Shown piece after piece: positions 32,369 to 38,096 of a stretch of DNA of 38,096 bases. Origin of the DNA: Planctomycetaceae bacterium. Its GTDB lineage: Bacteria; Planctomycetota; Planctomycetia; Planctomycetales; Planctomycetaceae. The stretch spans positions 1 through 38,096 of the forward strand of contig JANQQW010000193.1 of NCBI GenBank assembly GCA_028284885.1. Direction: 5' to 3'. Made by a program: the position numbers and the translations under genes. The notes under the pieces were generated by a model. That model was not told the origin of the DNA. It saw only the letters and a list, made by a program, of their open reading frames with translations, and made no database searches. Every line of letters begins with the position of its first letter. Position 1 is the stretch's first letter.

Positions 32369-32776
32369 ATGTTCCACTTCGACGATGCCCGCATCCTCGT
32401 TGCCGAGGACGATCGCATGACGGCGACGATCCTCCGGTTCGCGCTCGAGCGGGCCGGGTGCGACGTCGTGGTGGCGCACGACGGGGCGAGCGCCGTCGCG
32501 GCCGCCGAGGAGCGTCGGTTCGACCTGGTTCTCGTCGACCACCGGATGCCGCGCGGCAACGGCAGCGACGTCTGCCGGGCGCTGCGTGACGACCCGCGTC
32601 ACGCCGACGTGCCGATCGTGTTCTGCACGGGCAAGGGGCTCGAGCTCGACCTCGACGAACTGCAGCGGGAGTTCGGCGTGCGGGCCGTCTTCTTCAAACC
32701 GTTCAGCATGACCGAACTGCTCGGCTGCATCGAGGCCGCGCTGGGCGATCCGCACGCGACCACCTGCTGTCAGTGA
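32369..32776 (+). CDS. stand-alone response regulator receiver domain
   Basis: The 135-aa protein is a complete CheY-like receiver with no output domain: acidic pocket Glu13-Asp14-Asp15, phospho-acceptor Asp57 (LVLVDHRMP), Thr87 (VFCTGKG), Lys110 (FFKPF). It ends with two Cys (ATTCCQ). The ATG at 32369 gives the family N-terminus; the longer frame from 32261 adds an unrelated leader. No histidine kinase is adjacent, so its partner must be elsewhere. The end overlaps the convergent alpha/beta hydrolase gene by 7 bp. Confidence 0.9.
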   Translation: MFHFDDARILVAEDDRMTATILRFALERAGCDVVVAHDGASAVAAAEERRFDLVLVDHRMPRGNGSDVCRALRDDPRHADVPIVFCTGKGLELDLDELQREFGVRAVFFKPFSMTELLGCIEAALGDPHATTCCQ

Positions 32777-33729
32777 GTCTTCGCCGGTCCGTGCGAGCGG
32801 CCGCCGGACGCCCCCTCGATCGCGTCGAGCCAGTCCGTGACGGCCGTCGCGAACTCCGAAGGCGTCAGGTCGTTGTGCCCACGGTTCGGGTAGCCGACGA
32901 ACCGCTTCTCGACGCCGCCTGCCGACCGTTGCGGAGCTACGTCGAACAGCTTCCGGCCGAGTCGGATCGGGACGATCCGGTCGTCCTCGCCGTGGACCAT
33001 CAGGATCGGGCAGGTGACGTCGGGGATGCGTCGAGCGGACTGGTAGCGGTCCCAGAGGACGAGCGAGACCGGCAGGAACGGGTAGTGCGACCCGGCGGTG
33101 TCCGTCATGGAGGAGAACGTGGCGAGGGTGAACACCCCGCCGGGCGGCGTGCCGGCGTCGCAGATGTCGCCGGCCAGCTGGACGGCAACGCCGCCGCCGA
33201 GCGACTCGCCGTGCAGGAAGACCCGGTCGGGTTGGAAGCCGGCCTTCTCCGTGGCGTGCCGCCAGACGGCGTGGGCGTCGGCCACGAGTCGTGACTGTGA
33301 CGGCGAACCCGGGTTGTCGCCGTAGCCGCGGTAGTCGACGAGGTAGACGTCGAACCCGAGCATGGCGAGTTCGGCACACGATCCGGCCCGGTGGCTGCGG
33401 TTGCCGGCGTTGCCGGGGAAGTAGAGGACGAGCCGGCGGTCGGCGTGGTCTGTTCCGCCTTGCCACGTCGCGTGCCAGCCACGGAGCACGAGCCCGTCGT
33501 CGGTCGTCACCTCGATCGTCTCGGTCGGAGCAGCGGCCACGTTCCGCGGGTCCGGTTCGATCGGCCCGTCCGACCGCATCGGCACGTACATGATCGACCG
33601 CTGGAACAACGTCAGCAGCAGGCAGAGGCCGACGTAGGGCAGCACGACGTACACGACGACCATTCTTCCGATCCACCACGTCCAGGTTCGCGTGCCGTTC
33701 GCCGCCGCAGGCGTGGACTCGTCCGACAT
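32770..33729 (-). CDS. membrane-anchored alpha/beta hydrolase
   Basis: The 319-aa protein has one N-terminal helix (about 20-44: GRMVVVYVVLPYVGLCLLL) followed by FQRSIMYVP, a common sign of this anchored serine hydrolase family. The fold is supported by VLYFPGNAGNRSHRAG (oxyanion region), VYLVDYRGYGDNPG, the nucleophile elbow HGESLGG (Ser176), LMVHGEDDRIVP (acid Asp, about 248) and the catalytic His in PNRGHND (about 285). An esterase or peptidase role at the membrane is likely; the substrate is unknown. The start is the ATG at 33729 with GGGAG 7 bp upstream. It converges with the receiver gene and is divergent from the antiporter. Confidence 0.9.
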   Translation of the reverse strand: MSDESTPAAANGTRTWTWWIGRMVVVYVVLPYVGLCLLLTLFQRSIMYVPMRSDGPIEPDPRNVAAAPTETIEVTTDDGLVLRGWHATWQGGTDHADRRLVLYFPGNAGNRSHRAGSCAELAMLGFDVYLVDYRGYGDNPGSPSQSRLVADAHAVWRHATEKAGFQPDRVFLHGESLGGGVAVQLAGDICDAGTPPGGVFTLATFSSMTDTAGSHYPFLPVSLVLWDRYQSARRIPDVTCPILMVHGEDDRIVPIRLGRKLFDVAPQRSAGGVEKRFVGYPNRGHNDLTPSEFATAVTDWLDAIEGASGGRSHGPAKTH

Positions 33730-33808
33730 GTGCGACTCCCAGTGAACGCCGGTCCGTCGTCTGGATTAACGGGAGACGGCCGCGGCGTCCACGCCCGTTC
33801 GACGTCGA

Positions 33809-33837
33809 TTGCCATTTCCTCGGGGCCCCCCTAGAGT
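33809..33837 (+). promoter_or_regulatory. predicted antiporter promoter
   Basis: TTGCCA (33809-33814) and TAGAGT (33832-33837) are 17 bp apart, the clearest promoter match upstream of this gene. The GTG start at 33909 leaves about 65 nt of leader. Confidence 0.6.
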
Positions 33838-33908
33838 CCGGTTCGTCCTCGGTCCCGAGTCCCCGCCCGCCCGGCTCGCACGGACGACGATCCCACCCGG
33901 AGCCCCAC

Positions 33909-35636
33909 GTGTTCTCGCCCCTCCGAGGTGCCCGCCAACGGCCCTCCCGACGATTCCTCTCCGGCCCCCGCTGGTGGCGGTGGTTCCTCGTTCTCGCCGC
34001 GTTCGGAGCGGTTCACGACGGCCTCGTGCACTGGTCCGCCCCGCGCCCGCTCGCAGCCGCCGAGAAGTCCTCGGCCGAGCACGGCGACCACGACGACGGG
34101 GAACACGGCGACGGGCACCACGGGGACGACCACGGCGGAGGGCACCACGACCCGGCCGGCCCGGTGCTCCTGGCAATCGTCGTGATCATGCTCGCGGCGA
34201 AGCTCGCCGGCGACGTGTTCGACCGCCTGAGCATGCCGGCCGTGCTGGGCGAGCTGATGGTCGGCGTCCTGCTCGGGAACATCGCCTTCTTCTTCGGCGT
34301 GGACACCGCCGAGCTCGCGGCCAACGGGCCGGACGGGATCGGCGACCAGATCGTCGCCTTCTTCGAGGTGATCAAACCCCCCGAGAACCCGGAAGAGGCC
34401 TCGGCCTACCACACGGGGGCCGTGCTGCAGATTCTCGCCAGCATCGGCGTCGTGCTGCTGCTGTTCGAGGTCGGCCTCGAGTCCAGCGTGAAGGGGATGA
34501 TGTCGGTCGGCGTCTCGGCCATGCTCGTCGCCATCCTCGGCGTGGTGGTCCCGATCGCCCTGGGATACGCGTGTGGATGGGTGTTCCTCCCCTCGCCGGA
34601 GTACTCGGGCGGGCTGCGGCACGCGGCGTCCGCCTTCATCGGGGCGACACTGTGCGCGACCAGCGTGGGCATCACGGCCCGCGTGCTGAAGGACCTCGGC
34701 CGCAGCCAGCAGAAGGAGTCGCAGATCATCCTGGGGGCGGCCGTCGTGGACGACGTGCTCGGCCTCGTCGTCCTGGCGATCGTCTCGGGCGTCATCGCGG
34801 CGGCCGGGGCGGCCGCGCTCGACAGCCCGGCCAAAGGGGGCTCGGAGTCGGTCGCGGCGGCGGACGCGGAGGCCGGGGACGGCGAAGCGGAGCAGGCAGC
34901 CGACGAGGAGGGCAAGGGACCGAGCCTCGCCTGGGACGTGACCAAGATCATCCTGCTCGCCTTCGGCTTCCTCGCGGGGGCACTGCTGCTCGGAGCAGTC
35001 GGCTTCCAGAGGGCGTTGTTCAAGTACGCCAGCGCGCTCCGCGGGCACGGGATGCTGGTGGCGACCTCACTCGTCATCTGCTTCGGGTTCTCGTACATGG
35101 CGAACGCCATGGGGCTCGCGACGATCGTCGGGGCGTTCGCCGCCGGGCTGATCCTCGAGGGAGCCCACTACAAGGAGCTGGGCGAACGAGAGAACCACCA
35201 CCTGGAGGAGGCCCTCGCGCCGCTGAGCGGGTTGCTGGTGCCGATCTTCTTCGTCGACATGGGGCTGCAGGTCGATCTCGAGAGCTTCACGCGGCCCTCC
35301 GTCTGGGCACTCGCCGGGGCGATGACGGTCGCGGCGATCGTCGGCAAGCAGGTCTGCTCGCTGGGCGTGCGGGAGCCGGGGCTGAACAAGCTGGCCGTCG
35401 GGCTCGGCATGATCCCCCGCGGCGAGGTCGGCCTGATCTTCGCGAACGAGGGCCGGAAGCTGATGTTCGGCCAGCACGAGGTGATCGACAACAGCACCTA
35501 CGCGGCCGTCATCGTGATGGTCATGGTCACGACGATGGTCACGCCGCCGCTGTTGAAGTGGTCGATGAGCAAGGACGGTGGAGCCCCGGAAGAGGGTCCG
35601 ACCGACCCGCCGACGGAGCCGGCGAGCGAGCACTGA
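33909..35636 (+). CDS. CPA2-type cation:proton antiporter with His-rich segment
   Basis: The 575-aa membrane protein has the cation:proton antiporter fold: AAKLAGDVFDRLSMPAVLGE, LMVGVLLGNI, LLFEVGLESSVKGM, ATLCATSVGITARVL, then GAAVVDDVLGLVVLAIVSG (double-Asp helix) and GMIPRGEVGLIFANEG near the end. Before the first conserved helix is a His/Asp/Gly-rich stretch (about 58-80, about eight His) after an N-terminal hydrophobic segment (WWRWFLVLAAFGAV). An acidic loop (about 300-340) separates the halves. Such His-rich segments in other transporters bind metal ions; here that is an inference. A GTG start at 33909 is used. Its promoter is at 33809-33837. Confidence 0.9.
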   Translation: MFSPLRGARQRPSRRFLSGPRWWRWFLVLAAFGAVHDGLVHWSAPRPLAAAEKSSAEHGDHDDGEHGDGHHGDDHGGGHHDPAGPVLLAIVVIMLAAKLAGDVFDRLSMPAVLGELMVGVLLGNIAFFFGVDTAELAANGPDGIGDQIVAFFEVIKPPENPEEASAYHTGAVLQILASIGVVLLLFEVGLESSVKGMMSVGVSAMLVAILGVVVPIALGYACGWVFLPSPEYSGGLRHAASAFIGATLCATSVGITARVLKDLGRSQQKESQIILGAAVVDDVLGLVVLAIVSGVIAAAGAAALDSPAKGGSESVAAADAEAGDGEAEQAADEEGKGPSLAWDVTKIILLAFGFLAGALLLGAVGFQRALFKYASALRGHGMLVATSLVICFGFSYMANAMGLATIVGAFAAGLILEGAHYKELGERENHHLEEALAPLSGLLVPIFFVDMGLQVDLESFTRPSVWALAGAMTVAAIVGKQVCSLGVREPGLNKLAVGLGMIPRGEVGLIFANEGRKLMFGQHEVIDNSTYAAVIVMVMVTTMVTPPLLKWSMSKDGGAPEEGPTDPPTEPASEH

Positions 35637-35664
35637 CGCCGTGGAAATGCGGCGAACAGCCGGG

Positions 35665-35670
35665 TAGGAT
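35665..35670 (+). promoter_or_regulatory. candidate -10 box for the downstream MFS gene
   Basis: TAGGAT (35665-35670) has no consensus -35 at 16-18 bp (TGGAAA at 17 bp is weak). A TTGACC at 35687-35692 has no partner -10. The gene starts at 35809, so a leader of about 135 nt would be required. Confidence 0.28.
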
Positions 35671-35808
35671 GCGGAGCTTCCCACGGTTGACCGTGCCGGA
35701 TGCCGTACGCGACGACGGACGTCGCACCCGCGTTCCCCGCAACACCCAGCCGCCAGGTTCCGGACGGAGCTTCCCGGCGGTGGCCGACGTGCTCGAGGCC
35801 CCGATTCG

Positions 35809-37401
35809 ATGCAAGAGAACCGTTTCCAGCTGTTCCTGGCGAGCTTCTTCACGCTGATCGCCGCCGGCGTCGGTTTCGCCGTCCGCGGCGGCATCCTCGG
35901 CGACTGGAGTGCCCAGTTCGGGTTCACCCAGTTCGAGCTCGGCGGCATCACCGGCGGCGGGCTCGTCGGCTTCGGCGTCGTGATCCTGGGGGCGAGCGCC
36001 TTCATCGACCGCATCGGCTACAAGCCGATCCTGCTGCTCGCGTTCGTCCTGCACGTCCTCTCGGCGGTCATCACGCTCTCCGCCACGCCCGTCTACGCGG
36101 CGGCCGGCAAAGACGCCACCTACTGGTGCCTGTACCTCGGCATGTTCATGTTCGCGGTCGGCAACGGTCTCTGCGAGGCGGTCATCAACCCGCTCGTGGC
36201 CGACTTGTACCCGAAGCAGAAGACGCACTACCTCAACATCCTGCACGCGGGTTGGCCGGGCGGCCTGATCATCGGCGGCCTGCTCGCCGCCTGCTTCACC
36301 GGCAACACGCCGTTCGTCACGAAGCTGCGGTGGGAACTGCCGATGGCGTTCTTCCTGCTGCCCACGCTGTACTACGGGTTCGTCGTGCTGAAGGAGTCGT
36401 TCCCGCAGTCCGAGGCGAGTGCCGCAGGCGTCAGCGTCGGCGAGCAGATCGCCCAGTTCGCCTCTCCCATCCTGATCTTTCTTCTCGTCCTGCACGCCTG
36501 CGTCGGCTACGTCGAACTCGGCACGGACAGCTGGATCTCGAACATCACCGACAACATCCTCTCCGGGCAGGGCCTGATCCTGTTCGTGTACGCCTCGACG
36601 ATCATGTTCGTGCTGCGGTTCTTCGCCGGGCCGATCGTCGAGAAGATCAACCCGATCGGCCTGCTACTCGTGAGCGCCTGCCTGGGAGCCGTGGGCCTGT
36701 ACCTGATCGGTTCCGGGACGTCGGCGTGGATGATCTGGGTGGCCGTCACGATCTACGGCGTCGGCAAGACGTTCCTGTGGCCTACCATGCTGGGCGTCGT
36801 CGGCGAGCGGTTCCCGAAGGGTGGCGCCATGACGATGGGGGCCATGGGCGGCATCGGCATGCTGTCGGCCGGCCTGCTCGGCGGCCCGGGCATCGGCTAC
36901 ACCCAGGACTACTACGCCTCGAGTGACTTGAAGCAGAAGGCTCCCGAGACCTACGAACGCTACTCCGTACCGGAGGCGAAGGGCTTCCTGTTCTTCCCCG
37001 CCATCAAGGGCATTGACGGGCAGAAGCGTGACGTCGTGCTCGACAGCAACAGCGAGGGGGAACCGACACCGGGTGCGAAGCTGTCGGCCGAGTTGGCGAA
37101 AATGGAGAAAGCCGGCGAGAAGATCAAGCCGCTGATCGACTTGAACGCGTGGTGGACCGAGACCGCCGAACCGCACTGGAAGGACGACCGGGAGCCGGTC
37201 GGGAAGGCCCACGGACTCGGTGGTCGAGCGGCGCTCAAGGTGACGGCCCTCGTGCCGCTGGCGATGGCGATCGGCTACCTGCTGCTCGTCCTCTACTTCC
37301 AGTCGCAGGGAGGCTACAAGCAGGAGCACCTCTCGCCGGACGACCCCGAGCACGAGGGGGAGAAGTACACCGGCGGCGTCGAGGGGCCGATGGAGGCCTG
37401 A
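35809..37401 (+). CDS. MFS transporter with long loop before its last helix
   Basis: The 530-aa protein has twelve helices of the major facilitator fold: FFTLIAAGVGFAVRGGILG with GDWSAQFGFTQFELGGITGG, FIDRIGYKPILLLAF (the loop-2 motif), then NGLCEAVINPLVADLYP and LHAGWPGG in the first half. The second half includes FLWPTMLGVVGERFP and GAMGGIGMLSAGLLGG. The last helix is separated from the preceding ones by about 95 hydrophilic residues (about 365-460), including a WWTETAEPHWKDD stretch. This class occurs in planctomycetes beside sugar and glycoside genes, but the substrate is not known. It ends just before a bidirectional terminator shared with the pilin. Confidence 0.88.
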   Translation: MQENRFQLFLASFFTLIAAGVGFAVRGGILGDWSAQFGFTQFELGGITGGGLVGFGVVILGASAFIDRIGYKPILLLAFVLHVLSAVITLSATPVYAAAGKDATYWCLYLGMFMFAVGNGLCEAVINPLVADLYPKQKTHYLNILHAGWPGGLIIGGLLAACFTGNTPFVTKLRWELPMAFFLLPTLYYGFVVLKESFPQSEASAAGVSVGEQIAQFASPILIFLLVLHACVGYVELGTDSWISNITDNILSGQGLILFVYASTIMFVLRFFAGPIVEKINPIGLLLVSACLGAVGLYLIGSGTSAWMIWVAVTIYGVGKTFLWPTMLGVVGERFPKGGAMTMGAMGGIGMLSAGLLGGPGIGYTQDYYASSDLKQKAPETYERYSVPEAKGFLFFPAIKGIDGQKRDVVLDSNSEGEPTPGAKLSAELAKMEKAGEKIKPLIDLNAWWTETAEPHWKDDREPVGKAHGLGGRAALKVTALVPLAMAIGYLLLVLYFQSQGGYKQEHLSPDDPEHEGEKYTGGVEGPMEA

Positions 37402-37427
37402 GAGTCGGCCCACCCGGAAACGACGAT

Positions 37428-37458
37428 CGAGCGGGCGGACGGTTGGTCCGCTCGCTCG
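37428..37458. terminator. bidirectional terminator hairpin between MFS and pilin genes
   Basis: CGAGCGGGCGGAC (37428-37440) pairs with GTCCGCTCGCTCG (37446-37458) as a 13-bp stem with a single G.T wobble and the loop GGTTG. It lies 26 bp after the MFS stop (plus strand) and 27 bp from the pilin stop (minus strand). A short T-rich stretch (TCTTCGTTC) follows on the plus strand and a TCGTCGTTTCC stretch on the minus strand. Confidence 0.78.
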
Positions 37459-37485
37459 TCTTCGTTCGGGACGGACGGTTCTCGC

Positions 37486-37659
37486 TCAGGAGAGGCCGTC
37501 GCGCATGTCCTCGAAGATGACGTTCGTGTTCGTGCCGATCGCACCGATGGCCGTGATGCACACGGTCACGATGAAGGCCAGCATGACGGCGTACTCGACC
37601 GCCGTCGGGCCGTCCTCTTCCCCCAGAAATCTGCGAATCTCGGTCTGCAAACGTCGCAT
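37486..37659 (-). CDS. Flp-type (type IVb) prepilin, small
   Basis: This 57-aa protein is too short for many gene callers. It starts MRRLQTEIRRFLGEEDG. The prepilin cleavage site G|PTAVEYAVM (Gly17; Glu at +5, Tyr at +6) is followed by a single hydrophobic helix (VMLAFIVTVCITAIGAIG) and a short polar tail (FEDMRDGLS). This is the Flp/Fap pilin architecture: a short leader, a Glu-Tyr pair and one helix. The ATG at 37659 has a GAGGAG site about 8 bp upstream. No tad secretion genes are adjacent, so assembly would rely on genes elsewhere, possibly including the pilT/PilB-like genes about 30 kb away. A possible TAGGCT -10 is at 37732-37727. Confidence 0.88.
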   Translation of the reverse strand: MRRLQTEIRRFLGEEDGPTAVEYAVMLAFIVTVCITAIGAIGTNTNVIFEDMRDGLS

Positions 37660-37726
37660 GGGTCTGCTCCTCGGTGGGACGCCGGCTTGCCCGCTCGTCG
37701 GCGCAGTGGCGTTCGCCTCTTCCGAG

Positions 37727-37732
37727 AGCCTA
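37727..37732 (-). promoter_or_regulatory. candidate -10 box of the pilin gene
   Basis: TAGGCT on the minus strand (37732-37727) lies 68 bp upstream of the pilin ATG. The hexamer 17 bp upstream is CCGACG, a weak -35. A nearby 8-bp inverted repeat (CCGGAAAC 37743-37750, GTTTCCGG 37778-37785) surrounds the region. Confidence 0.3.
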
Positions 37733-37799
37733 ACTCGCGAAACCGGAAACGTCGGGACGACTCGCCCGATTCCACGAGTTTCCGGGCCGTCCGTCCGGT

Positions 37800-38096
37800 T
37801 CAGGGGGATTCGAACGCGTCGGCGTCGCGGCGTTGCTCCTCGGCGACCTCGCGGAAGACGTCGAGGGTGAATCCGCCACGGCGTTGCCCGTTCGCCTCGA
37901 CGAGCCAGTCCACGACGTCGCCGACCGGCGTCCTGACGAGTGCCGTTCCCCGACGCGGTCGTCGGGCCGGCACCTCCTCGGGGGGGACGGCGTAGACGAC
38001 GTCGTTCTCGATCGCCGTCACGTTGACCCAGCGAAACTCGGTCTCGCCCCGTTCGTCGATCGGCACCTTCACCGCGTAGCCGTTGTCCGACTGCCG
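37800..38096 (-). CDS. DUF2314-like protein, 5' end outside window
   Basis: The minus-strand frame is open from the window's edge (codons RQSDNGYAVKVPID) to the stop at 37800. It resembles the DUF2314 fold of a small alpha/beta domain: GYAVKVPIDERGETEFRWV, VTAIENDVVYAVPPE, then VGDVVDWLVEANGQRRGG and FTLDVFR. The GTG at 38072 is not the true start because the conserved strand begins before it. The family is widespread in bacteria with no established activity. The upstream part of the gene is outside the window. It ends 140 bp from the pilin start on the same strand. Confidence 0.68.
   Translation of the reverse strand, partial: RQSDNGYAVKVPIDERGETEFRWVNVTAIENDVVYAVPPEEVPARRPRRGTALVRTPVGDVVDWLVEANGQRRGGFTLDVFREVAEEQRRDADAFESP

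Noticed and set aside
1-38096. CRISPR array, tRNA, rRNA, integrase or phage genes
   Set aside because: No regularly spaced identical repeats, no cloverleaf with a conserved T-loop in intergenic gaps, no rRNA core sequence, and no integrase, transposase or phage structural protein were found in any frame.

Overview
The window looks like chromosome of a high-GC planctomycete (Planctomycetota). This is an inference from gene content: a formylglycine-type sulfatase, a Tat-exported Gfo/Idh/MocA dehydrogenase, a DUF1570 metalloprotein, an exported PD40/oligogalacturonate-lyase-like propeller, a CxxC zinc-ribbon/TM protein and an Flp pilin. No rRNA, tRNA, CRISPR array, transposase, prophage or attachment site was found. 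Coding density is high: no gap between genes exceeds about 300 bp, and the largest are 252 bp (3939-4190), 235 bp (1697-1931), 228 bp (18070-18297) and 208 bp (25626-25833). Three of these four hold inverted-repeat elements.

Layout. (1) 1-3938, core metabolism: the 3' end of mgsA, then on the minus strand pyrB followed by a dihydroorotase-like gene that has lost zinc ligands (a PyrC'-type pseudoenzyme), and hisF divergent from pyrB across a region with a good promoter on each strand. (2) 4191-8634, a plus-strand set: pilT, a PilB/GspE-type ATPase carrying its own signal peptide and membrane helices, a CvpA-like membrane protein and a DUF4112 protein. (3) 8604-12624, transport and lipid: an MFS permease, a fatty-acid-hydroxylase-superfamily protein and an SLC13 permease with two RCK_C-like domains. 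(4) 12715-18069, envelope stress: a MscK-like giant mechanosensitive channel, an unrecognised 177-aa protein and a DUF1570 metallopeptidase-like protein. (5) 18298-21897, exopolysaccharide: a Wza-type export lipoprotein with a long low-complexity insert, then a 603-aa protein under its own promoter. (6) 21906-27273, minus strand: ICMT-like methyltransferase, amidohydrolase, DCC thiol protein, PD40 propeller, sulfatase. (7) 27342-32776: zinc-ribbon membrane protein, Gfo/Idh/MocA dehydrogenase, a secretin-N-domain-like internally duplicated protein, an unknown membrane-anchored protein and a lone receiver domain. (8) 32770-38096: alpha/beta hydrolase, a CPA2-type antiporter with a His-rich segment, an MFS transporter, an orphan Flp pilin missed by length-limited gene callers, and a DUF2314-like gene running off the edge.

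No single clear-cut novel defence or mobile system was seen. The observations most worth following are the membrane-anchored, zinc-motif-less PilB-like ATPase and its gene set, the pseudo-dihydroorotase beside pyrB, the duplicated secretin-N-like protein without a pore, and three unrelated short elements that share one architecture (two inverted arms around about 95-130 bp). Several genes have promoters with a TAGRNT-type -10 box, some with a TTGNNN -35 box 16-18 bp upstream.
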